Shown: positions 1-5,948 of the stretch, piece by piece
Position numbering within the stretch: the first letter of the stretch is position 1
Layout of the letters: every line of letters begins with the position of its first letter
NCBI GenBank assembly: GCA_023954595.1
Contig: JAGSHJ010000194.1
Location: 1 to 5,948, forward strand
Origin: Bacteriovoracaceae bacterium
GTDB taxonomy: Bacteria; Bdellovibrionota; Bacteriovoracia; Bacteriovoracales; Bacteriovoracaceae
Direction of reading: 5' to 3'
DNA: 5,948 nucleotides
Translations under genes and position numbers: made by a program
The notes under the pieces: model-generated
The model's database searches: none
What the model was told of the DNA's origin: nothing
Seen by the model: only the letters and a program-made list of their open reading frames with translations

Positions 1-432
1 AATAAGCTAACTGACACTGATGTTGGAGAGTTATTTGTTATAAGAAACGCAGGAAACACCCTTCCTTCATCTGATGCGATGGAAGGTGATGCTGACAAGG
101 CAACTGTTGAGTATGCAGTGAAGGCCTTAAACATCAAAGAAATTGTGGTTTGTGGGCACACAGGCTGTGGTGCAGTTAATGCCTTATGCGGTGGGGTTGA
201 TGAAAAAGAACTTCCTTTAATATCCAAATACTTAGAAAGACTTGGCCCTTTGAAGGAAAAGATTACTGAAAAAGGTGCTGATCTTGATGAGGCCATTAAG
301 ATGAATGTTCAAATGCAGATCGATAACCTAATGAGCTATGACTTCGTAAAGAGTCGAGTTGAAGGTGGAGAGCTCTCCATTGAAGGCTGGATCTATAATA
401 TTGGAAATGGTGAAGTGGAAATCGTTAAATAG
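1..432 (+). CDS. Beta-class carbonic anhydrase, 3' part (5' truncated by window edge)
   Basis: This is the C-terminal 143 residues of a zinc enzyme that interconverts CO2 and bicarbonate in the cytoplasm. The reading frame is open from base 1, so the first methionine at 79 is internal and not the start. Visible family signatures are GELFVIRNAGN at partial residues 9-19 and CGHTGCGA at 51-58. H53 and C56 of the latter are the second and third zinc ligands. The first ligand Cys and the Asp/Arg dyad (CxDxR region) would lie in the missing N-terminal part. Family members are usually about 200-220 residues, so roughly 60 are missing. The C-terminus IEGWIYNIGNGEVEIV matches the family's usual end (GWxYxIxxGEV), so the 3' end looks intact. 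The stop is TAG at 430-432. No gene follows closely enough to suggest an operon downstream. Identification is firm; the physiological role (pH, carboxylation supply, or pairing with a bicarbonate transporter upstream) cannot be judged from here. Confidence 0.95.
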   Translation, partial: NKLTDTDVGELFVIRNAGNTLPSSDAMEGDADKATVEYAVKALNIKEIVVCGHTGCGAVNALCGGVDEKELPLISKYLERLGPLKEKITEKGADLDEAIKMNVQMQIDNLMSYDFVKSRVEGGELSIEGWIYNIGNGEVEIVK

Positions 433-465
433 TTTAATGATTCTAAGAGTTTATTAAGCGTTGTA

Positions 466-493
466 TCCATGGAAATTTTACAAGCTCCATGGA
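466..493. repeat. Paired TCCATGGA palindromes (possible hairpin)
   Basis: The 8-bp self-complementary word TCCATGGA occurs at 466-473 and again at 486-493, separated by 12 nt. As RNA the two copies can pair with each other into an 8-bp stem 33 nt after the carbonic anhydrase stop. No T-run follows (GTTCAACC), so it is not a canonical intrinsic terminator. It could stabilise the 3' end, act as a weak terminator, or be a two-site operator for the next gene. This function is inferred. Confidence 0.5.
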
Positions 494-548
494 GTTCAAC
501 CCGAGTGCACGCTATTGTCTCTCTATTATAAAAAAGTAGGAGACAAAT

Positions 549-1283
549 ATGAAACTTGCCACCGGTATTCTATTTCTGATCACAAGTGCATTTGCTAATG
601 AATCTGTAGTTCTAAACGATAGTGTGATTCAACTAGATTCAAGCTCAGCTACCTTAGAGAAAACAATTGATACTCCAAAGGTTGTTAACCTTCTAGTACC
701 GGTTGAAAGAGCAGTTATAAAGTGTGAAGAAGGCTATAATCGTCGTGTTAGAAAGGCCAATGCTGAAAAATGTGGCTATGACATCATAGACGTACCTTGT
801 AGCAATATTGGTGATTATAGAGATTATAGAGACCCAAGATACAACCCTCCAGGTGGAAGACGCGCAATTCATACTCCTAGACCTCATAATTACAATAGAG
901 GAGAGAGAAGGGTAATTAGAACTGCTCCTCGCTCAAATATCAGAGTTGGAGTTGGTATCACTGTAAGGCCAGCACCAAGACCAGCTCCTAGATCATACTG
1001 TTATAACGAAGCAAGAAGAGTTCCTAGAGTTTGTTCATATAACGTATGTGATCGTCCTTATACTGAAGTAGAAGTGGTAGACACAGAATTCAGTATTACT
1101 TTTGAAAACTATGAAAGAGATGAGAGTTTTGAATTCTCTTTAAATGAGCACGGGGACGTAACTCTACTTCCACTTGCTACCAACCCAGCATGTACAGGCC
1201 TGTCGATTTTCGGTAAAAAGCCGTATGTAACAGGGGCCAAAATCTCAATCAAAGACAGCTGGTGGAACTGGCGTTGTGAATAA
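549..1283 (+). CDS. Secreted/periplasmic Cys-containing protein, family not recognised
   Basis: This 244-residue protein has an N-terminal signal peptide: Lys2, a hydrophobic core at about 4-14, and a likely signal peptidase I site after SAFA (residue 16). It should be exported to the periplasm or beyond. The mature part has eight Cys (59, 75, 84, 151, 162, 167, 215, 243), an even number compatible with four disulfides. Residues 89-150 are a low-complexity, probably disordered stretch rich in Arg, Pro, Tyr and Asn, including a DYR repeat (89-94) and a PAPR repeat (141-148). The C-terminal part (about 172-244) has alternating hydrophobic residues suggesting beta strands, then CTGLSIFGKKPYVTGAK and a tryptophan-rich end (SWWNWRCE). 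The start is well supported by AGGAGA at 538-543, 5 nt before the ATG. It appears monocistronic, because a strong terminator follows 18 nt after the stop. I recognise no catalytic motif or named domain. A structural, binding or envelope role is possible but unproven. Confidence 0.85.
   Translation: MKLATGILFLITSAFANESVVLNDSVIQLDSSSATLEKTIDTPKVVNLLVPVERAVIKCEEGYNRRVRKANAEKCGYDIIDVPCSNIGDYRDYRDPRYNPPGGRRAIHTPRPHNYNRGERRVIRTAPRSNIRVGVGITVRPAPRPAPRSYCYNEARRVPRVCSYNVCDRPYTEVEVVDTEFSITFENYERDESFEFSLNEHGDVTLLPLATNPACTGLSIFGKKPYVTGAKISIKDSWWNWRCE
813..830 (+). repeat. Two tandem copies of GATTATAGA inside the secreted-protein gene
   Basis: GATTATAGA at 813-821 is repeated exactly at 822-830 and encodes DYR-DYR at the start of the Arg/Pro/Tyr-rich segment. 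The 9-bp unit keeps frame, so copy-number change would lengthen or shorten the low-complexity region without breaking the gene. Confidence 0.8.
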
Positions 1284-1301
1284 TTAAAATTAAATAAATC
1301 T

Positions 1302-1328
1302 AGGCCAGTTTAAACTGGCCTTTTTTTT
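1302..1328 (+). terminator. Rho-independent terminator after the secreted-protein gene
   Basis: A perfect inverted repeat, AGGCCAGT and ACTGGCCT, flanks a TTAA loop (1302-1321). The last T of the stem begins an uninterrupted run of eight T (1321-1328). The 8-bp GC-containing stem plus U-tract is a textbook intrinsic terminator. It ends the transcript of the 549-1283 gene and isolates it from trpS, which therefore needs its own promoter within 1329-1386. I could not pick out a convincing -35/-10 pair there. Confidence 0.94.
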
Positions 1329-1386
1329 GGGCAAACCTCAGAAATATCAATCGCTTAATTGCCGTTTTCCTTTATTTTTGGCATCC

Positions 1387-1407
1387 TTGATTCTCTAGGA
1401 GAATCAA
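1387..1407 (+). promoter_or_regulatory. Perfect hairpin containing the trpS ribosome binding site
   Basis: The arms TTGATTCTC (1387-1395) and GAGAATCAA (1399-1407) are exact reverse complements separated by TAG. In RNA this gives a 9-bp stem with a 3-nt loop. The Shine-Dalgarno AGGAGA (1397-1402) starts in the loop and continues in the 3' arm, and the last paired base is the A of the trpS ATG. The structure would therefore hide the RBS and touch the start codon. Either it tunes translation of trpS, or the 21-bp dyad is a DNA operator. The geometry is seen directly; the regulatory role is inferred. Confidence 0.6.
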
Positions 1408-2408
1408 TGAATACCGTACTCACAGGAATTAAACCGACAGGCATGGTACACCTAGGCAATTTGCTTGGGGCCATTCGTCCAGCTATTGAGATGTCAAAGT
1501 CATCAGACGACTCTAGACATATCTACTTTATTGCCGACTACCATGCATTAACTGCAACCAGAGATCCCAAGCTTTTTAAAGAGCATGTATATTCAATCGC
1601 TGCGACTTGGGTTGCTCTAGGTCTTGATGTTGAAAAGTCTATCTTTTACAAGCAAAGTGATGTTCCTGAAATATTTGAACTTCAATGGCTTTTGAGTTGT
1701 ATGACTCCAAAAGGAGACATGAATCGAGCTCACTCTTATAAAGCTCGTGTACAAGAGAATGAAGAAAACGCTAATAAGGACCCTGATCATGGGGTGAATA
1801 TGGGGCTCTACTCTTACCCAATCCTTATGGCCGCAGATATTTTATTATACGACACCAATCAGGTCCCTGTTGGAAAGGATCAAGTCCAGCATGTTGAGAT
1901 TGCAAGAAGTATCGCTCAAAGAGTGAATCAATACTTTGGTGATGAGACTCTTATTGAGCCACAAGAGGTTCTTCAAGAGGGTGGCGCCTATATTCCAGGC
2001 CTAGATGGTAGGAAGATGTCAAAAAGTTATGACAATACAATTCCTCTTTGGGTTACTGAGAAAAAACTCAGAAAACTAATTATGAAGATCAAAACAGACT
2101 CTTCTGCCCCTGAGGATCCTAAAGATCCTGATGATTCACTTATTATGGATATCTATAAGTTATTTGCTTCCCAAGACCAAGTGGACGCCCTTGCTAAGAG
2201 GTTCCGTGAGGGAATAGGTTGGGGAGAAGCGAAACAAGAGCTCTTTGAAGTTGTAAACGAATACCTAAAAGAGCCTCGTGAAAAATACAACGAACTTATG
2301 GAAAATAAAGATCAATTGGACGAAATATTAAAAAAAGGCGCTGAAAAAGCGCGTGAACTTGCCCTTCCAACTATGAAGAGAGTTCGTCAAAGAATGACAG
2401 GATTTTAA
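1407..2408 (+). CDS. trpS: Tryptophanyl-tRNA synthetase
   Basis: This is a class Ic aminoacyl-tRNA synthetase that activates tryptophan with ATP and transfers it to tRNA-Trp in the cytosol. The 333-residue length matches the common bacterial form (about 330-340). The Rossmann-fold signatures are present: [13 protein letters not shown] at 6-18, with HLGN (15-18) as the HIGH-type ATP motif, and GRKMSKS at 201-207 as the KMSKS loop. [13 protein letters not shown] (137-149) is the tryptophan-pocket helix, with D144 at the position of the family's indole-recognising Asp. GKDQVQHVE (156-164) is the usual following motif. The frame extends upstream to a TTG at 1359, but the ATG at 1407 is preferred: it has AGGAGA 4 nt upstream and begins exactly where homologous sequence begins, while the 16 upstream codons look non-coding. 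It is the first gene of the trpS-tyrS-rmuC operon. Translation may be limited by the hairpin over its RBS. Confidence 0.97.
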   Translation: MNTVLTGIKPTGMVHLGNLLGAIRPAIEMSKSSDDSRHIYFIADYHALTATRDPKLFKEHVYSIAATWVALGLDVEKSIFYKQSDVPEIFELQWLLSCMTPKGDMNRAHSYKARVQENEENANKDPDHGVNMGLYSYPILMAADILLYDTNQVPVGKDQVQHVEIARSIAQRVNQYFGDETLIEPQEVLQEGGAYIPGLDGRKMSKSYDNTIPLWVTEKKLRKLIMKIKTDSSAPEDPKDPDDSLIMDIYKLFASQDQVDALAKRFREGIGWGEAKQELFEVVNEYLKEPREKYNELMENKDQLDEILKKGAEKARELALPTMKRVRQRMTGF

Positions 2409-2409
2409 A

Positions 2410-3630
2410 ATGAGAAAGATTCAAGTAACACCTGAAGAGCAGTTAGCAGAGTTGAAAAGAGGAACAGTTGAACTGTTGCCTGAGAGTGAGTTCTTAGAAA
2501 AGCTCAAAGAGTCATATAAAGAAGATCGTCCATTAAAGATTAAACTTGGTGCTGACCCTTCAAGGCCTGACATTCACTTGGGGCATACAGTTGTTCTTCA
2601 AAAACTAAAACTTCTTCAAGACTTTGGTCATGAAATCCATTTTTTGATTGGTGATTTTACCGCAAAAATTGGAGACCCTACTGGTAAGAGTAAAACAAGA
2701 CCGGTTCTTAGTGACGAAGAAGTTATAGAGAATGCTAAAACTTATTCCCAACAGATCGCAAAGATATTGGACATGGAGAAGACTAAGATCGTATTCAATA
2801 ACGATTGGCTTCAAAAGCTCACACCTATCGATATGATTAGAATTATGGGAAAGGTAACTGTTAGTTCTCTATTAGAGAGAGACGACTTTACTAAAAGATA
2901 TAAGAACCAGGAACCAATCCACATGCATGAGTTTATGTATCCAATCATGCAAGGCTATGACTCTGTTGAATTAGAAACTGATCTAGAGCTAGGTGGGACT
3001 GACCAAACATTTAATCTTCTAATGGGCCGTCACCTTCAAAAGGCATTAGGCAAAGCTCCTCAGTGTATTTTGACTATGCCGATTCTAGAGGGAACTGATG
3101 GTGTGCAAAAAATGTCTAAGTCTCTAGATAATTACATTTCTCTAGAAGACACTCCTACGGATATGTTTGGAAAGCTTATGTCTATTTCAGATGATCTAAT
3201 GGCAAAGTACTACGAGCTTCTTTGTAGAAGACCTGCTCAAGAGATTGAAAAAATTCTAGCAGGACTTAAAGATGGAACAGCTCACCCAATGAACTGTAAG
3301 AAAGATCTGGCACAAGAGATTGTGGACTACTACCACCCAGAGGGTTCAGGCGCTCTTGAGAGAAAGAAATTTGAAGAGAGATTCTCTAAGAATAAGGTAC
3401 CTGATGATATTGCAACTCGTGAAGTAGAGGCCGGAGAACTAAAGGTTTTAGACTTTCTACGTGAGGTTGAATTTATCAAATCTAACGGAGAGGGAAGAAG
3501 GCTAATCAAACAAAATGCTTTCAAAGTAAACTTTAAAGCTCACAATCAAGAAACCCTTGAGGTTAAATCTGGTGAAGAGTACATCCTAAAGCTTGGTAAG
3601 CTTAGAATGGTTAAGGTGGTGGGCAAGTAG
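2410..3630 (+). CDS. tyrS: Tyrosyl-tRNA synthetase (type 2, with S4 domain)
   Basis: This class Ic synthetase charges tRNA-Tyr with tyrosine in the cytosol; it is 406 residues, normal for the family. The catalytic domain carries [15 protein letters not shown] (45-59), with HLGH as the HIGH motif; YPIMQGYD (177-184), with Y177, Q181 and D184 as tyrosine-pocket residues; GGTDQ (195-199); and KMSKS (234-238). Lys45 stands where the E. coli/Geobacillus type has Tyr (YCGFDP), placing it in the second bacterial TyrRS group (TyrZ-like, as in Pseudomonas). An S4 RNA-binding domain occupies about 343-404 (LKVLDFL...[14 protein letters not shown]...). The ATG follows the trpS stop by a single base, and its Shine-Dalgarno AGGA (2399-2402) lies inside the trpS end, so translation is probably coupled. 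The stop codon overlaps the rmuC start. No internal frameshift or missing motif is seen. Confidence 0.97.
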   Translation: MRKIQVTPEEQLAELKRGTVELLPESEFLEKLKESYKEDRPLKIKLGADPSRPDIHLGHTVVLQKLKLLQDFGHEIHFLIGDFTAKIGDPTGKSKTRPVLSDEEVIENAKTYSQQIAKILDMEKTKIVFNNDWLQKLTPIDMIRIMGKVTVSSLLERDDFTKRYKNQEPIHMHEFMYPIMQGYDSVELETDLELGGTDQTFNLLMGRHLQKALGKAPQCILTMPILEGTDGVQKMSKSLDNYISLEDTPTDMFGKLMSISDDLMAKYYELLCRRPAQEIEKILAGLKDGTAHPMNCKKDLAQEIVDYYHPEGSGALERKKFEERFSKNKVPDDIATREVEAGELKVLDFLREVEFIKSNGEGRRLIKQNAFKVNFKAHNQETLEVKSGEEYILKLGKLRMVKVVGK

Positions 3631-4682
3631 TGATTGAATTTGCCATAGGATTCACTTCTGGAGCTGTATTAAGTGCAATTATAGCAATTGTACTATTTAA
3701 AACCTTATCCAAGGCACAGAGAAGTGAATTTGAAAAAATCGCTCAAAGCTCGATGGATATCAACACTCTTAATTCTCAAGAGACTCTAGAGTCTATGCTC
3801 TCACCATTTAAAGAGCGTTTGATGGAGTATCAAAAGGCCGTTGAATCTTATAATGCTAAAGGTATTGAGAACACTGCTACTCTTAAAAACGAAATGGAGC
3901 ATGTTGTTCAGGCCACTCAAAAAATTGAACTAGAGGCCGCCAACATGTCAAAGGCACTTAAGGGTGACGTAAAGGTTCAAGGTAATTGGGGAGAGATGAT
4001 TCTTGAAAAGATTCTTCAAACCTCAGGGTTTGTAGAAGGAAGAGAATATTCTTCTCAAGGAAGAGGCCAGGGCTATAAAGATGAGCACGGCAATGTCTTT
4101 AGACCTGATGTAGTGATTCACTTCCCTGATGGCGCAAATATCGTTGTTGATTCAAAAGTGAGTCTTGTTCACTATGAAAGATATGTCTCTTCAGAAGATG
4201 CAGAGAGACCTACTCATTTAAAATCTCTACATGGCTCTGTTAAAAAGCATATCGATGATCTATCTAGTAAGAAGTATCACGCACTAGAGGGAGTCGAGTC
4301 TCCTGAATTTGTGATGCTCTTTATCCCTATTGAAAGTGTATTTTCAATTATCATGTCTCAAGATTCCACAATTTTGGATTATGCTTGGAAAAAAAGAATT
4401 GCACTTGTGACTCCTGTGTCCTTTATGGCGGTACTTAAAACTGTGCAAGGACTCTGGAAAGTTGAAAGACAGAATCAAAACGCTAAAGACATCGCTAAAA
4501 AAGCAGGACTTCTGTATGACAAATTTTTTGTCTTCTATGAGGAGCTAAGTAGCATTCAAAGTGATTTTAATAAAACTCAGGACAGATTTGAGAAAAGCTT
4601 TGGCCGCCTAAAAGACGGCAAAGGTAATTTATTAGGTCGAATTGAGGAATTAAAAGAGCTAGGAGCCGATACTTCTAAGTAG
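3630..4682 (+). CDS. rmuC: RmuC-family protein, membrane-anchored PD-(D/E)XK-like DNA protein
   Basis: RmuC proteins limit DNA inversions and rearrangements at short inverted repeats. They are predicted nucleases of the PD-(D/E)XK fold, but their biochemistry is poorly known. This 350-residue copy is shorter than E. coli RmuC (about 475) but has the full core. It shows an N-terminal membrane segment (residues 4-23), then a helical, probably coiled-coil stretch (about 25-115), then the RmuC domain from GNWGEMILEKIL (118-129). Candidate active-site residues are E122, D160 in RPDVVIHF, and D174/K176 in VVDSKV. LFIPIESVF (230-238) and TPVSFMAVLKTV (261-272) are further family blocks. The start is GTG at 3630, whose G is the last base of the tyrS TAG stop. 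The Shine-Dalgarno-like AAGGTGG (3613-3619) lies 10 nt upstream. It is the last operon gene and ends 2 nt from the convergent deoC stop. The family assignment is secure; the role in this organism is inferred. Confidence 0.93.
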   Translation: MIEFAIGFTSGAVLSAIIAIVLFKTLSKAQRSEFEKIAQSSMDINTLNSQETLESMLSPFKERLMEYQKAVESYNAKGIENTATLKNEMEHVVQATQKIELEAANMSKALKGDVKVQGNWGEMILEKILQTSGFVEGREYSSQGRGQGYKDEHGNVFRPDVVIHFPDGANIVVDSKVSLVHYERYVSSEDAERPTHLKSLHGSVKKHIDDLSSKKYHALEGVESPEFVMLFIPIESVFSIIMSQDSTILDYAWKKRIALVTPVSFMAVLKTVQGLWKVERQNQNAKDIAKKAGLLYDKFFVFYEELSSIQSDFNKTQDRFEKSFGRLKDGKGNLLGRIEELKELGADTSK

Positions 4683-4705
4683 GGTTAGTAGCTCTCTTTA
4701 GAAGT
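4671..4705. repeat. Inverted repeat spanning the rmuC/deoC convergent stops
   Basis: ACTTCTAA (4671-4678) and TTAGAAGT (4698-4705) are exact reverse complements with 19 nt between them. Both stop codons (rmuC 4680-4682, deoC 4685-4687 on the minus strand) lie in the loop. Because the arms lie within both coding ends, each protein has Thr-Ser-Lys near its C-terminus. The stem is AT-rich, with only a TTT then CCCC run on the plus side and no T-tract on the minus side, so it is at best a weak bidirectional terminator. Confidence 0.45.
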
Positions 4706-5353
4706 TTCCCCTTGCATGATTTTCACTCCAGAGCTTGCTCCAATTCGAGTTGCTCCGGCCTCAATCATTTGTAAAGCGTCTTCTTTTGATCTAACTCCGC
4801 CACTGGCCTTCACGCCCACATTACTTCCAACCGTGTTTTTCATAAGTTTCACAACCTCGGCACTTGCTCCTCCAGTTGAGAAGCCTGTTGAAGTTTTAAC
4901 AAAATCAACTTGAAGCTCTTTACAGATTTCACAAAGTTTTACGATTTCTTCATTTGATAAAAGGCAAACTTCGAAGATAACCTTTAATAACTTTTGGTTC
5001 TTTTTGCACTCGACTAGGATCTCTTCAATCTCACGCTCAACTTTTTCAAAGTTTTTATTTTTTACATCACCGATATTTATAACCATATCTATTTCATCGG
5101 CACCATCACTTATAGCGTGTGTTGTTTCATATACTTTAGTTTGACCATGATTGGCACCAAGTGGAAAACCAATCACCGTACATACTTGGACATCAGTGCC
5201 AAATAAGAGCTCGCTTGCAAGTTGAACAAAGCATGGGTTGATACAAACGGCCTTGAAGTTATATTGCTTGGCCTCTTGGCAGATTCTTTTTATGTCTTCT
5301 TCAGTTGCTTCAGGCTTTAATATTGTGTGATCGATATAAGAGTTAAGTTGCAT
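4685..5353 (-). CDS. deoC: Deoxyribose-phosphate aldolase
   Basis: DeoC (DERA) reversibly splits 2-deoxyribose-5-phosphate into glyceraldehyde-3-phosphate and acetaldehyde. This is the last step of deoxynucleoside catabolism, carried out in the cytosol by a class I aldolase TIM barrel. The length of 222 residues fits the short bacterial form (about 220). Visible motifs are DHTILKP (8-14), [10 protein letters not shown] (58-67), ADEIDMVIN (85-93) with catalytic D89, the Schiff-base lysine K153 in [10 protein letters not shown], and K182 in GVKASGGVR, which tunes the active site. KVIFEVCLL (124-132) departs slightly from the common KVIIET pattern but keeps the Glu. The ATG (5351-5353, reverse strand) has GGAG 5 nt upstream (5359-5362). 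No other deo genes lie beside it, so it appears to be a single-gene unit read toward the trpS operon. The last few residues (KESY) vary in the family. Confidence 0.96.
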   Translation of the reverse strand: MQLNSYIDHTILKPEATEEDIKRICQEAKQYNFKAVCINPCFVQLASELLFGTDVQVCTVIGFPLGANHGQTKVYETTHAISDGADEIDMVINIGDVKNKNFEKVEREIEEILVECKKNQKLLKVIFEVCLLSNEEIVKLCEICKELQVDFVKTSTGFSTGGASAEVVKLMKNTVGSNVGVKASGGVRSKEDALQMIEAGATRIGASSGVKIMQGETSKESY

Positions 5354-5381
5354 TTTTTCTCCATAAAATTAAGTAGATCTC

Positions 5382-5410
5382 ATCATTATCTGTGTAAATA
5401 GATTAGTCAA
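5382..5410 (-). promoter_or_regulatory. Candidate sigma-70 type promoter for deoC
   Basis: On the minus strand, TTGACT (5410-5405) resembles a -35 box (5/6) and AATGAT (5387-5382) a -10 box (4/6), with 17 nt between them. Transcription would begin near 5375, leaving a leader of about 20 nt that contains the GGAG site. A second minus-strand possibility lies farther out: a perfect TTGACA at 5514-5509 with a weak TATTCA at 5491-5486, also 17 nt apart. It would give a leader of more than 120 nt. Neither can be confirmed from sequence alone. Confidence 0.35.
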
Positions 5411-5480
5411 TTACATGCCTATGTTCATATTTTGTACAATTAAATTGATCCTATGTGTCTGAAATAACTGAACCCCCCGT

Positions 5481-5496
5481 TGGCATGAATATTGTA
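5481..5496 (+). promoter_or_regulatory. Sigma-54 (-24/-12) like promoter element
   Basis: TGGCATGAATATTGTA fits the RpoN consensus TGGCAYRNNNNTTGCW at every specified position but one: the -12 GC is GT here. Spacing of the GG and G(C/T) elements is exact. It lies in the plus orientation, with a predicted start near 5506 and a 5' leader of about 40 nt to the ATG at 5548. No clear sigma-70 pair stands out for the same gene. The C-to-T change at the most conserved doublet is the main argument against it. Confidence 0.35.
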
Positions 5497-5547
5497 CTAA
5501 ATAACACTGTCAAACTTTATTGCATTACATAACGGAGGGAGAACCTT

Positions 5548-5948
5548 ATGAGAGCTTTATTTACAAATCTACCAATTGCCTTTTCAGGGCTTGCACTTCT
5601 TGCAAGTAGTGGAAAAGAAAATGCTAGTGGAGGAGGATCCTCTACGTCTGCGAGCGTATCAGTTAGCGCAAGTTCAGATATAGGCCAAATTAGAAATGCC
5701 TTCAATAACACTTCATTAAGTTATGGCCTTTCTCAAAATACAGAGATTTATCATGTAGGCCCATACTTTAAAACTGCTTCCAATTCCAATTGTAAAGAAG
5801 TTGATCTTTGGGGATTTGAGTTGGGTAGCTATTGTTATGGCTATGGCTCTTATCAAAGTGAAATTGATGTCTACGAAATTAAAATTATACAAAGTACAAG
5901 CTCTGGATCACTAGTATATAAAGAGCCTGTTGAATCTAATCCTTATGG
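5548..5948 (+). CDS. Exported serine-rich protein, lipoprotein-like, 3' truncated by window edge
   Basis: The frame is open from the ATG at 5548 to the window end (133 codons) with no stop, so the protein continues. The start has a strong GGAGG (5534-5538), 9 nt upstream. The N-terminus has Arg2, a hydrophobic stretch at 8-19, then LLASSGKEN followed by SGGGSSTSASVSVSASS (27-43). This is the layout of a lipoprotein signal plus flexible tether, but the position expected to be the acylated Cys is Ser21 (AGT, 5608-5610). As read, it would be a signal peptidase I substrate or stay uncleaved, not a lipoprotein. The globular part beginning near 44 (DIGQIRNAFNN...) has two Cys (80, 93) and is rich in Tyr and Gly (GSYCYGYGSY at 91-100). 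I recognise no family. It is transcribed divergently from deoC and probably has its own promoter in 5354-5547. Confidence 0.8.
   Translation, partial: MRALFTNLPIAFSGLALLASSGKENASGGGSSTSASVSVSASSDIGQIRNAFNNTSLSYGLSQNTEIYHVGPYFKTASNSNCKEVDLWGFELGSYCYGYGSYQSEIDVYEIKIIQSTSSGSLVYKEPVESNPY

Noticed and set aside
79..432. Separate 117-residue gene starting at the ATG at 79
   Set aside because: The frame is open back to base 1 and encodes the carbonic anhydrase motif GELFVIRNAGN upstream of that ATG, so the methionine is internal.
524..529. TATTAT as a -10 box for the 549-1283 gene
   Set aside because: It matches 5/6, but no -35 box lies at 16-18 nt and the start would fall almost on the RBS, leaving a leader of about 13 nt. 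Kept only as a weak possibility.
693..887. Minus-strand open frame inside the secreted-protein gene
   Set aside because: It has no RBS, no recognisable motif, and is antisense to a gene with a clear signal peptide, RBS and terminator.
1329..1386. T-box or trp-type attenuator upstream of trpS
   Set aside because: The gap is too short for a T-box, there is no leader peptide with Trp codons, and no T-run follows the hairpin at 1387-1407.
1359..1406. Longer trpS start at the TTG at 1359 (16 extra residues)
   Set aside because: The TTG lacks a good RBS, the extra residues do not resemble the TrpRS N-terminus, and the ATG at 1407 has AGGAGA at proper spacing and starts where the family starts.
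2605..2814. Minus-strand open frame inside tyrS (and a similar one at 3330-3524)
   Set aside because: These are shadows of the strongly conserved tyrS coding sequence.
4716..4913. Plus-strand open frame within deoC
   Set aside because: It is antisense to conserved deoC active-site sequence and carries no signal of its own.
5517..5711. Minus-strand open frame over the start of the right-hand gene
   Set aside because: It overlaps the strong GGAGG and the exported N-terminus on the plus strand, and its own product shows no motif.

Overview
The window is about 40% GC and reads as an ordinary bacterial chromosome segment with tightly packed genes. The low GC, the exported Cys-containing protein of unrecognised family, and the serine-rich, lipoprotein-like N-terminus at the right edge recall predatory or free-living Bdellovibrionota (Bacteriovorax/Halobacteriovorax type). 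This placement is an inference from general style, not from a diagnostic marker. I see no tRNA, rRNA, insertion sequence, CRISPR array or phage gene.

Layout, left to right. (1) 1-432: the 3' part of a beta-class carbonic anhydrase gene; its 5' end lies outside the window. (2) 433-548: a short spacer with two copies of the palindrome TCCATGGA. (3) 549-1283: a secreted or periplasmic protein with eight cysteines and an Arg/Pro/Tyr-rich middle, closed by a strong intrinsic terminator at 1302-1328. (4) 1407-4682: a compact operon trpS - tyrS - rmuC. The first two genes are 1 nt apart and the next pair overlaps by 1 nt. The trpS ribosome binding site lies inside a perfect 9-bp hairpin. (5) 4685-5353, minus strand: deoC, convergent with rmuC and only 2 nt from it. 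(6) 5354-5547: a divergent intergenic region holding candidate promoters for deoC and for the last gene, including a near-consensus sigma-54 type element. (7) 5548-5948: the 5' part of an exported serine-rich protein whose lipobox-like sequence has Ser where Cys is expected; it runs off the right edge.

Functionally, trpS and tyrS charge tRNA-Trp and tRNA-Tyr. They are the two closely related class Ic synthetases and their translation is probably coupled. rmuC rides on the same message as a membrane-anchored PD-(D/E)XK-like DNA maintenance protein. deoC is a stand-alone deoxyribose-phosphate aldolase for deoxynucleoside salvage. The flanking genes (carbonic anhydrase and the two exported proteins) look like independent units. 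No new multi-gene system is evident. The points most worth a second look are the RBS-sequestering hairpin before trpS, the Cys-to-Ser lipobox, and the unrecognised Cys-rich secreted protein.
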